Positions 1 to 9,962 of a stretch of 64,000 nucleotides of DNA are shown here, piece by piece (positions within the stretch are counted from its first letter, which is position 1; each line of letters begins with the position of its first letter). The notes beneath the pieces are model-generated. The model made no database searches. It was not told the DNA's origin and saw only the letters and a list, made by a program, of their open reading frames with translations. Origin of the DNA: Echinicola shivajiensis (GTDB lineage Bacteria > Bacteroidota > Bacteroidia > Cytophagales > Cyclobacteriaceae); NCBI RefSeq assembly GCF_018642165.1, contig NZ_JAHHZM010000014.1:1-64000 (forward strand), written 5' to 3'. The position numbers and the translations under genes were made by a program.

Positions 1-49
1 CAACCTTTTTAATTGGCCGGATATACTTCCCTTCCCTCTTTTGGGTCTG

Positions 50-57
50 CAAATTTA
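50..57 (-). promoter_or_regulatory. Candidate leftward promoter -7 box (TAAATTTG)
   Basis: On the minus strand this reads TAAATTTG, matching the Bacteroidota -7 consensus TAnnTTTG. It would drive a gene lying beyond the left edge of the window. I see no clear -33 TTG at the usual distance. The rest of positions 1-292 holds no gene that I can support. Confidence 0.35.
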
Positions 58-183
58 ATGGCTTTTTCATTCTTAAAAAACATTTATTTTAAAATATTTC
101 TTAAGCCCTGTAAACCAAAAACTTGCACAGCTAAACACCTCAAAACACCCCGGTAAACCGGCCCTGTCCGTCCAACAGGATGA

Positions 184-191
184 CAAAGGTA
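184..191 (-). promoter_or_regulatory. Second candidate leftward -7 box (TACCTTTG)
   Basis: The minus strand reads TACCTTTG, again matching TAnnTTTG. With the box at 50-57 it suggests that the 1-292 stretch is the upstream region of a minus-strand gene off the left edge. No -33 element was recognised. Confidence 0.3.
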
Positions 192-292
192 AGAAAGGTT
201 TTCTCTGTGGCAAGAAGCAAGACATTTAAGTTACAAAAATTAACCAAAAACACCTGTAAACCAGCAAGAAAAATTTCACAAATACAATTAAA

Positions 293-333
293 CCAAAAAA
301 AAGCCCCTTTAAATCAGAATCATTCAAAGGGGC
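293..333 (-). terminator. Terminator of purA
   Basis: GCCCCTTT (303-310) pairs perfectly with AAAGGGGC (326-333), leaving a 15-nt loop. On the minus strand the hairpin is followed by a run of eight T. It lies just after the purA stop codon. Confidence 0.8.
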
Positions 334-360
334 CATCTTATTATTAATAATATTTCACTA

Positions 361-1641
<1,281 letters not shown>

Positions 1642-1692
1642 TTAATGTCTAATTTTTGTATTTGTCAAATTCCGCGTGAAGTTTGCAATAAC

Positions 1693-1725
1693 AAAAAAAA
1701 ATAGCAACTCAATGCTACTTTTTTT
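1693..1725 (-). terminator. Terminator of the fur-STAS pair
   Basis: TAGCA (1702-1706) and TGCTA (1713-1717) form a short stem, extended by an A-run on the left and a T-run on the right, so it can work on either strand. It sits between the STAS stop codon and the purA start. Confidence 0.6.
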
Positions 1726-1758
1726 ATATCCAAAGCTTTAAATTTTAGTAAAAACCAA

Positions 1759-2103
1759 TCATTTTACTTTTTCCCTGGCATCTTCCAAAGATTCGTATAC
1801 GGTAAATATATTATTAAGCTTGGTGATGATCAATAATTTCTTCACATGCTCTGAAGGCGAGGCCAAAAACACTTCCCCTCCGGCATTTCTCATTTTAGTA
1901 AGCATCGTTATCAACACACCAATACCGCTAGAGCTAATATACCTCACTTCTTCTAAGTCAATTATACAACTTTTAACTCCTGCCTGTAGAGCGTCAGAAA
2001 TCACCTCGACCAATTTAGGTCCTGACTCATCCCCTATTAAATCTCCTTTTATTGACAGTATTAGGTTTTGACCTTCTCTTTTAGAGTTATATGTTAATTT
2101 CAT
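1759..2103 (-). CDS. STAS-domain protein, anti-sigma-factor antagonist type
   Basis: This is a 114-residue single STAS domain of the SpoIIAA/RsbV class. Such proteins bind an anti-sigma factor or switch kinase and are controlled by phosphorylation of one serine. The expected loop is visible as [16 protein letters not shown], with Ser58 at the SpoIIAA phosphoserine position followed by SG. The ATG overlaps the stop codon of the upstream Fur-family gene (ATGA), so the two are translationally coupled. No RsbW-type kinase or PP2C phosphatase is encoded in the window, so its partner is unknown. The family assignment is firm; the pathway is not. A cell-envelope or MlaB-like role is less likely because no Mla genes are nearby. 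Confidence 0.85.
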   Translation of the reverse strand: MKLTYNSKREGQNLILSIKGDLIGDESGPKLVEVISDALQAGVKSCIIDLEEVRYISSSGIGVLITMLTKMRNAGGEVFLASPSEHVKKLLIITKLNNIFTVYESLEDAREKVK

Positions 2104-2567
2104 ACGGCTAGCTTGTTTTCACAATCCTTCTTATTGCAATTTCCGTACAAAATTAAGGAATGATGCAGAATATTAAAATTTAAAATTTCACCCACCGTGT
2201 TTTGGATATTCTGGATTCTAGGATCACAAAACTCAACCACCTTATGACACTCAGTACAAATCAAATGATCATGCTGCTTATAACCATATGATTTCTCATA
2301 TTGGGCTAAGTTTTGACCAAATTGATGCTTGGTAACCAAATCACATTCCACCAGCAAATCCAAGGTATTATACACAGTAGCCCTACTGACCCTGTAATTC
2401 TTGTTTTTCATACTGATATAAAGTGATTCTACATCAAAATGCCCGTCTCTCCCATAAATCTCCTCCAAAATCGCGTAACGCTCGGGAGTTTTCCTTAGCT
2501 TTTTGTTCTCAAGGTAGGCGGTAAATATTTTCTTTACTTCTTCAAATAGCGTTTCATTCAATGCCAT
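2100..2567 (-). CDS. Fur-family metal- or peroxide-responsive repressor
   Basis: This 155-residue winged-helix regulator belongs to the Fur/PerR/Zur family. The recognition helix is [12 protein letters not shown] (about residues 61-72). A metal site is suggested by [10 protein letters not shown] (His99, Asp100, His101), and the structural zinc Cys pairs are Cys104/Cys107 and Cys144/Cys149. Metal specificity (iron, zinc or peroxide sensing) cannot be read from these motifs alone. A TATATTTG promoter box lies about 20 bp upstream of the ATG. The gene overlaps the STAS gene by 4 bp, an unusual partner. The ATG at the 5' end of [10 protein letters not shown] is the only sensible start. Confidence 0.93.
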   Translation of the reverse strand: MALNETLFEEVKKIFTAYLENKKLRKTPERYAILEEIYGRDGHFDVESLYISMKNKNYRVSRATVYNTLDLLVECDLVTKHQFGQNLAQYEKSYGYKQHDHLICTECHKVVEFCDPRIQNIQNTVGEILNFNILHHSLILYGNCNKKDCENKLAV

Positions 2568-2587
2568 TTTCTCGTGTTTTATTTTTA

Positions 2588-2595
2588 CAAATATA
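2588..2595 (-). promoter_or_regulatory. -7 box of the fur-STAS operon (TATATTTG)
   Basis: The minus strand reads TATATTTG, a perfect TAnnTTTG match, placing the transcript start roughly 13 bases before the fur ATG. A TTG (plus-strand CAA at 2618-2620) lies 22 bp upstream, slightly beyond the usual spacing. Confidence 0.55.
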
Positions 2596-2635
2596 CACTT
2601 CTTATTTAGAAAAGATTCAAATAAGACCTGACTTA

Positions 2636-4858
2636 TTAATCAAATCGGGTAACTTTAATCACACCAGGAACTTGGGACAGATTTGTAATCAGGTTTTCGA
2701 GATGATTGGTACTATGTACATACAGTTTAATGGAGCCCTCAAAAAGTCCACTTTCAGAGTCTACTGTTATTGACCTCATATTTACCTTAAGCTCATCAGA
2801 AATCACCCTGGTCAAATCATTAATCAAACCTACCCTATCTGTTCCCACTATTTTTAAACCAGCAAGAAAGGCAATCTCCTGCTGACTGGTCCATCGTGCC
2901 TTTATCACCCTATTGCCGTGATTGGACAATAATTCCAAAGCATTTGGACAGCTGGTCCTATGGATCTTTATCCCTTCATTCACTGTCACAAAACCAAAAA
3001 CATCATCTCCAGGAATTGGATTGCAGCATTTGGCCAAAATATAATCCACCACATCCATATCCTCACCTATTAACAACTGATCATGATCCGGCCCCTTAAG
3101 GTTTTTGATTTCTTTTGTAAAGGTCGACTCATCCACCACATTTTGTAACGGGCTTTTGACTTTTTTCTTTTTCGTCTGCTTAAAATCCTTGAAACTTTTA
3201 ATAGACGTAGGGTCAATAATCCCTTTCCCTACCTTAAAGTAAAACTCATTTGCAGTTTTCGTTTCAAAAAATGCCCTAAGCTGCTCTACCACTACCGAGG
3301 TGAAATCCATCTTCATCTGACGAAGCTTGCGCTGCACAATCTCCTTCCCATCCATAATAAGGGACTTCTTCTCTTCCTTCAGGGCGTCCTTAATTTTGGC
3401 TTTGGCCCTTGTAGTAATAACAGACCTCAACCAATCTTCAGAAGGCTTTTGTTTATTAGAAGTAAGGATTTCAACCTGGTCACCATTTTTTAATTTATGA
3501 TTGATAGGCACTAAGCGCTGGTTAATTTTCGCGCCAATACATTTAGCCCCTACCTCCGAATGTATCTCAAAGGCAAAATCCAAAGCTGTAGCTCCAAAAG
3601 GCAATACTTTCAAGTCTCCTTTTGGGGTAAAAACAAACACCTCATCTTGAAAAAGGTTACCTCGAAAATCGTCCATAAACTCTATCGCCGATCCATCATT
3701 GGATTCCAATAGCGTCCTTACCTGTGTAATCCAGTCATCCAAACCAGCACCCCCTTTGGATGAACTCACTTCCTTCTCTTTATATTTCCAATGGGCTGCA
3801 TAACCTCTCTCCGCAATATCATCCATCCTTTTGGTTCTGATCTGAACTTCCACCCATTGACCTGTATTACTCATTACAGTAGTATGAAGGGACTCATAAC
3901 CATTGGCCCTAGGAGTACTTATCCAATCTCTCAACCTGTCAGGGTTAGGACGGTAAAAATCTGTTACAATGGAATAAACTTGCCAACAATCTGCTTTTTC
4001 AGATTCATCATTGGAATCAATAATGATCCTGATAGCAAACAAATCATAGACTTCCTCAAAAGGAATATTCTGTTTCTTCATCTTATTGTAGATAGAATAA
4101 ACAGACTTTGGCCTTCCTTTAATATTAAAATTAAAGCCCTGCGTTTCAAGTTCTCGTTCCACTGGAGCAACAAAGCTCTTGATGAATTTATTCCTAGAAA
4201 GCCTGGTCTCTTTGATCTTTCCTACAATAAACTGATAGGTCTCTGTATCTGTATATTTTAGGTATAAATCCTCAAGCTCTGATTTGATGCTGTAAAGCCC
4301 TAAGCGATGGGCCAATGGAGCATATAGATACATGGTCTCCGAGGCTATCTTCAACTGCTTATGCCTAGGCATGCTTTGCAGGGTTCTCATATTGTTTAAC
4401 CTATCTGCCAGCTTGATCAAAATCACCCTCACATCATCAGAAAGAGTCAAGAGCATTTTCCGGAAATTCTCTGCTTGCTGAGAACTTCCATACTCGAAAA
4501 CACCAGAAATTTTTGTAAGTCCATCAATGATTTTGGTGACTCTGGGCCCAAACTCTCTTTCAATATCCTCTAGTTCCCATTCAGTATCTTCTACCACATC
4601 ATGGAGTAATGCTGCCACAATACTGGTTGTACCCAAACCGATCTCTTCAACACAAACTAAGGCAACCTCTAGTGGATGATATATATAGGGTTCTCCAGAT
4701 TTCCGCCGCATCTCTTTATGGGCTTCACTGGAAACATTAAAAGCCTTCTTAATAATTTTAGCATCTCCACTTTTCAATAAAGGCTTGGCCAACCTTAGTA
4801 GCTTTCTGTATCTCTTAAGTATTTCTTTTCTTTCGACCTCTGGATCTATGTTAATCAT
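2636..4858 (-). CDS. Bifunctional (p)ppGpp synthetase/hydrolase, Rel/SpoT type
   Basis: This 740-residue enzyme makes and degrades the alarmone (p)ppGpp and is normally the main stringent-response enzyme in Bacteroidota. The N-terminal HD hydrolase keeps its metal ligands (His61, His86-Asp87, Glu90-Asp91 in HDVVED), so hydrolysis should be active. The synthetase domain contains [18 protein letters not shown]; the basic RxxD form resembles the RXKD motif of bifunctional Rel enzymes rather than the EXDD of synthetase-only RelA. A TGS domain ([20 protein letters not shown]) and a C-terminal ACT domain follow. Length and domain order are normal for long RSH proteins. It faces away from the tRNA-Leu/trigger factor block and is followed after 68 bp by fur on the same strand. 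A strict TAnnTTTG box was not found in its upstream region. Confidence 0.95.
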   Translation of the reverse strand: MINIDPEVERKEILKRYRKLLRLAKPLLKSGDAKIIKKAFNVSSEAHKEMRRKSGEPYIYHPLEVALVCVEEIGLGTTSIVAALLHDVVEDTEWELEDIEREFGPRVTKIIDGLTKISGVFEYGSSQQAENFRKMLLTLSDDVRVILIKLADRLNNMRTLQSMPRHKQLKIASETMYLYAPLAHRLGLYSIKSELEDLYLKYTDTETYQFIVGKIKETRLSRNKFIKSFVAPVERELETQGFNFNIKGRPKSVYSIYNKMKKQNIPFEEVYDLFAIRIIIDSNDESEKADCWQVYSIVTDFYRPNPDRLRDWISTPRANGYESLHTTVMSNTGQWVEVQIRTKRMDDIAERGYAAHWKYKEKEVSSSKGGAGLDDWITQVRTLLESNDGSAIEFMDDFRGNLFQDEVFVFTPKGDLKVLPFGATALDFAFEIHSEVGAKCIGAKINQRLVPINHKLKNGDQVEILTSNKQKPSEDWLRSVITTRAKAKIKDALKEEKKSLIMDGKEIVQRKLRQMKMDFTSVVVEQLRAFFETKTANEFYFKVGKGIIDPTSIKSFKDFKQTKKKKVKSPLQNVVDESTFTKEIKNLKGPDHDQLLIGEDMDVVDYILAKCCNPIPGDDVFGFVTVNEGIKIHRTSCPNALELLSNHGNRVIKARWTSQQEIAFLAGLKIVGTDRVGLINDLTRVISDELKVNMRSITVDSESGLFEGSIKLYVHSTNHLENLITNLSQVPGVIKVTRFD

Positions 4859-5066
4859 ATTCTTATAATCGTAGTTTTAGCTGATCTGCAGCTATCAGGT
4901 TACCAACTCACCAAATTACACACTAATTTCAGTCTTTTTTCTCCAAAAGCCCAGAAGGCAAAGAAAGATTCTCGGGGGCATTTTTAGCTCAAAAATTCTT
5001 CTCATTGATTTTCAACTACTTAATATTTTACCTTGAAATTTATTTAACTTTTTTTCGACCTAACTA

Positions 5067-5096
5067 TTGCAAGTTAGAATTTCATTATTACCTTTG
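5067..5096 (+). promoter_or_regulatory. Promoter of tRNA-Leu (TTG-N19-TACCTTTG)
   Basis: TTG at 5067-5069 and TACCTTTG at 5089-5096 are separated by exactly 19 bp, the textbook Bacteroidota primary sigma spacing. This is the best promoter match in the window. It lies about 65 bp before the tRNA. Confidence 0.75.
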
Positions 5097-5160
5097 CATC
5101 CACATTAGAGAAGCAAATGTAAGCAAAACCAAAAGGGTAGCACTTACATTGACTAAACAA

Positions 5161-5242
5161 GCGGATGTGGCGAAATTGGTAGACGCACTAGACTTAGGAT
5201 CTAGCGCCGCGAGGCATGGGGGTTCGAGTCCCTCCATCCGCA
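5161..5242 (+). tRNA. tRNA-Leu (anticodon UAG)
   Basis: The acceptor arms GCGGATG (5161-5167) and CATCCGC (5235-5241) pair fully, with discriminator A at 5242. The anticodon stem CTAGA/TCTAG encloses the loop CTTAGGA, giving anticodon TAG at 5195-5197, which reads CUA and other CUN codons. A variable arm longer than four bases (class II, as expected for leucine) and the T-loop GGTTCGAGTCC are present. The 3' CCA is not encoded, so it must be added by the CCA-adding enzyme. A strong promoter is upstream and a long hairpin with a T-run follows. Confidence 0.97.
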
Positions 5243-5253
5243 CTAATCAACCA

Positions 5254-5326
5254 GCCCTCAATCACGAACCACCAACCCAACCCCGATTCGTCGGATAGGA
5301 GAATGGCGTCGAGGTTGAGGGTTTTT
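5254..5326 (+). terminator. Structured terminator between tRNA-Leu and trigger factor
   Basis: CCCTCAA (5255-5261) pairs with TTGAGGG (5315-5321), followed by five T. Inside the large loop is a small hairpin CCGA-TTCG-TCGG (5283-5294) with a UUCG tetraloop. It most likely ends the tRNA transcript. The closing stem encloses 53 nt, unusually long for a simple terminator. Confidence 0.5.
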
Positions 5327-5357
5327 AGTTTATAGCAAAATTTAATCAATTACAGCC

Positions 5358-6686
5358 TTGGAAATCAAACTAGACAAGCAATCTACTAATCAAGCTTCTA
5401 TTAAAATTAGTTTAAATGAAGCAGATTATCAACCTAAAGTTGATGCCAAACTAAAAGACTATGCCAAGAAAGCCAATATCAAAGGTTTTCGCCCTGGTAA
5501 AGCTCCTATTGGTATGGTTAAAAAACTATACGGAACGTCTGCTTTGGTTGAAGAAATCAATGAGATACTTTCTTCATCTTTGAATAACTACATCAAAGAA
5601 CAAAGCTTCAAAATTCTAGGCGAACCACTTCCAGTTGTTGAAGACGCAGATGCTATCGACTGGAACAAGCAAACTGAATTCGATTTTGAATACAAAATAG
5701 GATTTGTAGAGAATGTTGAGGTTGCTTTAGATAAATCTATCAAAGCCACAGATTATAAGCTAAAGGTTGACAAAAAGGCTGTCGATGATGCTATCGAAAA
5801 CTTAAGACGTCAGTATGGTAAAATGACCAACCCTGAAGTAAGTCAGGAAAATGACTTCCTTTATGGAGACCTTAAGTCTGCCGATGGTTCTTTCGAGCAA
5901 ACACTATCCCTACCGCTTTCTAAAATAGACGGAAGATCTGTGAAGAAATTCATCGGAGTGGAAAAAGGCGCTGTGATTGAATTCGATCCATCTAAAGCTA
6001 TTAAATCTGATCTTGCTGAAGTATTGAACGTAAGCGAAGAAGAAGCTGCCAACATTGCTGGCACCTATACTTTCACTGTTCAAAACATCAACAGAACTGA
6101 AGATGCTGCTTTGGACCAAGAATTCTTCGACAAGGTTTTCGGCCCTGACCAAGTAAAAACTGAAGAAGAATTTGTAGCCAAGGTAGAAGAAATCCTTAGC
6201 GACAACTATAACAAAGAAACAAAGGTTTTCAACGAGGAGAAAATCAAAGAACTTCTTGTAGAGAAAGCCAATATTGAACTTCCTGAAGCGTTCCTTAAAG
6301 AGTGGTTATTAAAAGCCAATGATGGAAAAGTAACAGAAGCTGATGTGGAAAAAGAATTTCCTATCTATGCTAAACAATTAACCTGGTCGCTAATCTCTAA
6401 CAAAATTGCTGAAGAGAATGAAATCAAGGCCGAGCACGAAGATGTAATTGCCAAGACCCAAGACATGGTTCGTGAGCAATTAGCTGCTTCAGGTCTAGGA
6501 GCACAGATGGAAGACAATATGGACATGTTTGTTAACAACTACCTTCAAGGTAACGAAGGGCAGAATTACATGCAGATGTTAACAGCTGTTCAAAACGACA
6601 AAGTTCTGGATCTTGTCAAGGACAAAATCACTATTAAGGAAGAAAAGATAGATGTAGATAAGTTTAAAGAGCTAATCGAAAACTAA
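5358..6686 (+). CDS. tig: Trigger factor, ribosome-associated chaperone and peptidyl-prolyl isomerase
   Basis: Trigger factor binds the ribosome exit tunnel next to protein L23 and shields nascent chains. The 442-residue protein has the N-terminal ribosome-binding domain with the signature GFRPGKAP (residues 43-50), a more divergent central FKBP-like region (about 150-250), and a long helical C-terminal chaperone domain. It begins with a TTG codon: an in-frame TAA lies at 5343-5345, no ATG or GTG lies between, and the resulting MEIKLDK N-terminus fits homologues. It precedes clpP and clpX as in many bacteria, but a terminator and a new promoter separate it from clpP. Its own promoter was not identified; it may depend on read-through from the tRNA promoter. 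Confidence 0.96.
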   Translation: MEIKLDKQSTNQASIKISLNEADYQPKVDAKLKDYAKKANIKGFRPGKAPIGMVKKLYGTSALVEEINEILSSSLNNYIKEQSFKILGEPLPVVEDADAIDWNKQTEFDFEYKIGFVENVEVALDKSIKATDYKLKVDKKAVDDAIENLRRQYGKMTNPEVSQENDFLYGDLKSADGSFEQTLSLPLSKIDGRSVKKFIGVEKGAVIEFDPSKAIKSDLAEVLNVSEEEAANIAGTYTFTVQNINRTEDAALDQEFFDKVFGPDQVKTEEEFVAKVEEILSDNYNKETKVFNEEKIKELLVEKANIELPEAFLKEWLLKANDGKVTEADVEKEFPIYAKQLTWSLISNKIAEENEIKAEHEDVIAKTQDMVREQLAASGLGAQMEDNMDMFVNNYLQGNEGQNYMQMLTAVQNDKVLDLVKDKITIKEEKIDVDKFKELIEN

Positions 6687-6707
6687 TTCCAATAATTAAT
6701 CGTTAAT

Positions 6708-6738
6708 AAAAAGTCCTTTTCTAAGGGCTTTTTTTATT
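6708..6738 (+). terminator. Terminator of tig
   Basis: AAAAAGTCCTT (6708-6718) pairs with AAGGGCTTTTT (6723-6733), with one G-U pair, a TTCT loop and a T-run. It lies 22 bp after the tig stop. Confidence 0.8.
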
Positions 6739-6742
6739 TTTG
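6735..6742 (+). promoter_or_regulatory. -7 box of clpP (TATTTTTG)
   Basis: TATTTTTG matches TAnnTTTG and lies 23 bp before the clpP ATG. It overlaps the T-run of the tig terminator, so termination and re-initiation are packed together. Confidence 0.5.
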
Positions 6743-6765
6743 TACTAATTCATAAAAAAGACGAT

Positions 6766-7437
6766 ATGATTAACAAAGAAGAATTTAGAAAATATGCCAT
6801 TCACAGCCAAGGTGTGAGCGGTACTGCTTTTGATCAATATACCCAACAAATCGAAAACATGACCAGATCGGTTATTGAAGAAAGACCTACCAATTTCCGT
6901 GAAATTGACGTGTTTTCAAGATTGATCATGGACCGCATTATTTTTCTAGGCACCCAAGTTGATGACCATATTGCTAATATTATCACTGCACAGTTACTTT
7001 TCTTGGAATCTGTAGACTCCAAAAAAGACATCTTACTATACATCAACAGTCCGGGAGGATCTGTTTATGCTGGTTTGGGCATCTATGATACTATGCAGTA
7101 TATCAATCCGGATGTAGGGACTATCTGTACTGGTTTGGCCGCCTCTATGGGCGCAGTATTATTGGCCGGTGGAGCAGCTAACAAAAGAGCAGCCCTACCC
7201 CATTCAAGGGTCATGATTCACCAACCGTTGGGCGGTGCTCAAGGACAGGCTTCTGATATTGAAATCACTGCCAAACAAATCTTGATTTTGAAGCAAGAAC
7301 TATATGAAATTTTAGCGCATCACTCTGGTAAAGACATTGAGCAAATTGAGAAAAACTCAGATCGTGATTACTGGATGAGAGCCCCTGAAGCCAAAGAATA
7401 TGGCTTGATAGATGAAGTATTGACTAGAAAAAAATAA
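6766..7437 (+). CDS. clpP: ATP-dependent Clp protease proteolytic subunit
   Basis: ClpP forms the double-heptamer barrel that degrades proteins fed by ClpX or ClpA/C in the cytoplasm. The 223-residue sequence carries the full triad: Ser127 in GLAASMGA, His152 in MIHQPLGG and Asp201 in SDRDYWM. These are each offset by exactly 30 from mature E. coli ClpP, so an N-terminal propeptide of somewhat above the usual length is expected. Its TAA stop is followed directly by clpX, whose ATG begins 2 bp later and overlaps a second TAA, implying strong coupling. Everything points to an active canonical ClpP. Confidence 0.98.
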   Translation: MINKEEFRKYAIHSQGVSGTAFDQYTQQIENMTRSVIEERPTNFREIDVFSRLIMDRIIFLGTQVDDHIANIITAQLLFLESVDSKKDILLYINSPGGSVYAGLGIYDTMQYINPDVGTICTGLAASMGAVLLAGGAANKRAALPHSRVMIHQPLGGAQGQASDIEITAKQILILKQELYEILAHHSGKDIEQIEKNSDRDYWMRAPEAKEYGLIDEVLTRKK

Positions 7438-7439
7438 TA

Positions 7440-8663
7440 ATGGCTCAAGTTACTTGTTCCTTTTGTGGGAGAAATAAGAAAGATGTAGACCTGATGGTTT
7501 CAGGAATTTCAGCACATATCTGTAATTTCTGTATTGATCAGGCCTTCCAAATCTTAGGTGAGGAAGAAAAGACAAAAAAGCAGGATAAAAAACCGAAGTT
7601 TAAATTAAAAAAGCCGAAGGAACTTACCCAGTACCTTAATCAATATGTAATTGGTCAAAACGAAGCCAAGAAGGTACTTTCTGTGGCTGTTTATAATCAC
7701 TACAAACGGCTGCTTCAAAAAACCAGCGATGATGAAATCAAGATAGAAAAATCAAACATCATCATGGTTGGGGATACAGGAACAGGTAAAACATATTTGG
7801 CCAAAACATTGGCTAAAATTCTTGAAGTTCCTTTCTGTATTGCTGACGCTACGGTTTTGACAGAAGCAGGCTATGTAGGCGAGGATGTAGAGAGTATCCT
7901 TACCAGATTATTACAGTCTGCCGATTATAATGTTGAAGCTGCAGAAAGGGGTATCGTGTATATTGATGAGATCGATAAGATTGCCCGTAAATCTGACAAT
8001 CCATCGATTACCAGGGACGTAAGCGGTGAAGGTGTTCAACAGGCTATGCTTAAATTATTGGAAGGTACCACGGTCAATGTTCCACCTCAGGGAGGCAGGA
8101 AACACCCTGATCAAAAAATGATTGCTGTCAACACTGAAAATATTCTTTTCATTTGTGGCGGTGCTTTTGATGGCATTGCAAGACATATTGCCAATAGACT
8201 CAATACACAACCATTAGGTTTCAGTAAAAAAACTGAGCAGGAGATTATTGACAGGAATAATCTTTTACAATATGTAACAGCTCCCGATCTAAAGTCTTTT
8301 GGCCTAATCCCTGAATTGATTGGTCGTCTCCCTGTGTTAACTCACTTGGACCCTCTTGATAAGGAAACACTTAAAAGCATCCTTACTGAGCCTAAAAATG
8401 CCCTTACCAAACAATACATTAAATTGATGGAAATGGAAGGCATCAGTCTTGAATTTGAAGAGAGCGGTATTGATTACATAGTTGAAAAAGCAGTAGAATA
8501 TAACCTTGGAGCAAGAGGGCTTAGGTCTATCTGTGAGGCCATAATCACTGATGCCATGTATGAACTACCTTCAGAAACTGACATCAAAGAATTGATAATA
8601 AACAGAAAATATGCGCAAGAGCAATTTGACAAATCAAAGTTCAAAAAGCTTCAAGTAGCATAA
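7440..8663 (+). CDS. clpX: ATP-dependent Clp protease ATP-binding subunit ClpX
   Basis: ClpX is the AAA+ hexamer that recognises tagged substrates, unfolds them and threads them into ClpP. The 407-residue protein has an N-terminal C4 zinc-binding domain (Cys6, Cys9, Cys28, Cys31), Walker A GDTGTGKT (111-118), the pore loop GYVGED (144-149) and Walker B IVYIDEID (about 172-179). Sensor and arginine-finger regions ([15 protein letters not shown]) are also present. It is co-transcribed with clpP, 2 bp apart. A hairpin terminator follows at 8687-8722. Confidence 0.98.
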   Translation: MAQVTCSFCGRNKKDVDLMVSGISAHICNFCIDQAFQILGEEEKTKKQDKKPKFKLKKPKELTQYLNQYVIGQNEAKKVLSVAVYNHYKRLLQKTSDDEIKIEKSNIIMVGDTGTGKTYLAKTLAKILEVPFCIADATVLTEAGYVGEDVESILTRLLQSADYNVEAAERGIVYIDEIDKIARKSDNPSITRDVSGEGVQQAMLKLLEGTTVNVPPQGGRKHPDQKMIAVNTENILFICGGAFDGIARHIANRLNTQPLGFSKKTEQEIIDRNNLLQYVTAPDLKSFGLIPELIGRLPVLTHLDPLDKETLKSILTEPKNALTKQYIKLMEMEGISLEFEESGIDYIVEKAVEYNLGARGLRSICEAIITDAMYELPSETDIKELIINRKYAQEQFDKSKFKKLQVA

Positions 8664-8686
8664 TCTGCTTAAACCAATCATAAGCT

Positions 8687-8722
8687 ATAACCTGCTGACA
8701 GTTGTTGGCAGGTTATTTTTTT
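8687..8722. terminator. Terminator between clpX and lpxB
   Basis: ATAACCTGC (8687-8695) pairs with GCAGGTTAT (8708-8716), followed by a T-run. It ends the clpPX transcript. The right arm overlaps the stop codon of the convergent lpxB. Confidence 0.75.
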
Positions 8723-9819
8723 ATACTATCCACAATCATCTTCGCAGTTTCCTTAGAAGCACTTTTCTCTCCCAACAGCTTTCTTACCAAATTATAGCCC
8801 TCAAGGATTTCTGCTTTTCGCTGAACATTACCTAAAACAGCTCTGAGTTCTTTTAGCAAAGCATTTCTATTATACTCACTCTGGATTAATTCCCTTACCA
8901 CCTCCTTATCTGCTATTAAATTCACCAAAGAGATATAAGGCACTTTAATCAATTTCTTGGCAATGGCATAGCTGATGCCCGAAGTCTTATATACCACCAC
9001 CTGAGGAACTCTAAACAAGGCCGTCTCTAAGGTTGCCGTTCCTGAAGTAACTATGGCTGCATTGGCATGATAAAGCAAATCATAAGTTTGGTCAAAAATC
9101 ACCTTCACTCCCATTTCCCTGGCTTTTTGATAAACCGCCTCTGGAAGATTTCTAACCCCGGCTATGATAAATTGGGCGTTTGAAAATTCCGGAATAATAT
9201 CCACCATAGTCTGTATCATTTTCTCCACCTCCTGTCTCCTGCTTCCAGGCAACAAGGCTATTATAGGCTTATAGCTCAACTCATTTCTTTGATGAAAAAA
9301 ATCATGTGGCTTAAACTTTGCGATCTCATCCAAGAGCGGGTTGCCCACATAATTCACATCCCAATCAAATCGCTTAAAAAATTCCGGCTCAAATGGTAAT
9401 ATGGAATACAAATGATCTACATACTTTTTCAACTTAAAAGCACGTTTTTGGTTCCAAGCCCACACCTTCGGTGAAATATAATAATGTACAGGGATGCCTT
9501 CTTCATGACAAAACTTGGCAATTTTCATATTGAATCCGCCATAATCTACCAAAATCACAGCGTCTGGTTGAAACTCCAGTATATCTTCCTTTACCAATTT
9601 GAGGTATTTGAGCACTTTCCTGAAGCCAAATAAAACCTCAACAAATCCCATCAATGCCACTTCATCATAATGAGCCACCAAAGAAAGATGAGCTTGTTCA
9701 CTATAATCTCCACCCATCCCCCTCAAATTGGCCTGAGAGTCCAGTTCCCGGATAGTAGTAATCAAGTTGGACGCATGCAAGTCGCCGGATCTTTCACCGG
9801 AAATAATATAGTATTTCAT
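8713..9819 (-). CDS. lpxB: Lipid-A-disaccharide synthase (glycosyltransferase family 19)
   Basis: LpxB condenses UDP-2,3-diacylglucosamine with lipid X to form the lipid A disaccharide at the inner membrane. The start at 9819 gives 368 residues beginning MKYYIISGERSGDLHASNL, the family N-terminus. An upstream in-frame TTG at 9834 would add five residues and is not needed. The LPGSRRQEV block and the later TSGTATLE segment, both conserved in LpxB, are present. The gene is convergent with clpX and is not linked to other lpx genes here, a common dispersal in Bacteroidota. Confidence 0.95.
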   Translation of the reverse strand: MKYYIISGERSGDLHASNLITTIRELDSQANLRGMGGDYSEQAHLSLVAHYDEVALMGFVEVLFGFRKVLKYLKLVKEDILEFQPDAVILVDYGGFNMKIAKFCHEEGIPVHYYISPKVWAWNQKRAFKLKKYVDHLYSILPFEPEFFKRFDWDVNYVGNPLLDEIAKFKPHDFFHQRNELSYKPIIALLPGSRRQEVEKMIQTMVDIIPEFSNAQFIIAGVRNLPEAVYQKAREMGVKVIFDQTYDLLYHANAAIVTSGTATLETALFRVPQVVVYKTSGISYAIAKKLIKVPYISLVNLIADKEVVRELIQSEYNRNALLKELRAVLGNVQRKAEILEGYNLVRKLLGEKSASKETAKMIVDSIKK

Positions 9820-9930
9820 ATAAAAATTGATCAAAGAAAATCCACAAATCTAATAGGCATCACTGGTTTCAATAATAAAGGAAAATGATAACTAGCTTTT
9901 GAGCCTAATCATTTAACAAAGTAATCATAG

Positions 9931-9958
9931 AAAAAGAAAAAGCCCTTTTAAAAGGGCT
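9931..9958 (-). terminator. Terminator of the pterin synthase gene
   Basis: AGCCCTTTTAAAAGGGCT (9941-9958) is a perfect 18-nt palindrome. On the minus strand it is followed by TTTTCTTTTTC. It lies 4 bp beyond the stop codon of the 9963-10382 gene. Confidence 0.75.
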
Positions 9959-9962
9959 AATT

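Noticed and set aside
5005-5298. Open frame of 97 codons across the tRNA-Leu region
   Set aside because: It runs straight through the promoter and the tRNA gene and matches no protein; it is chance.
9820-9834. Upstream TTG as the lpxB start
   Set aside because: It adds five residues before the family N-terminus MKYYIISGERSGD and has no support.
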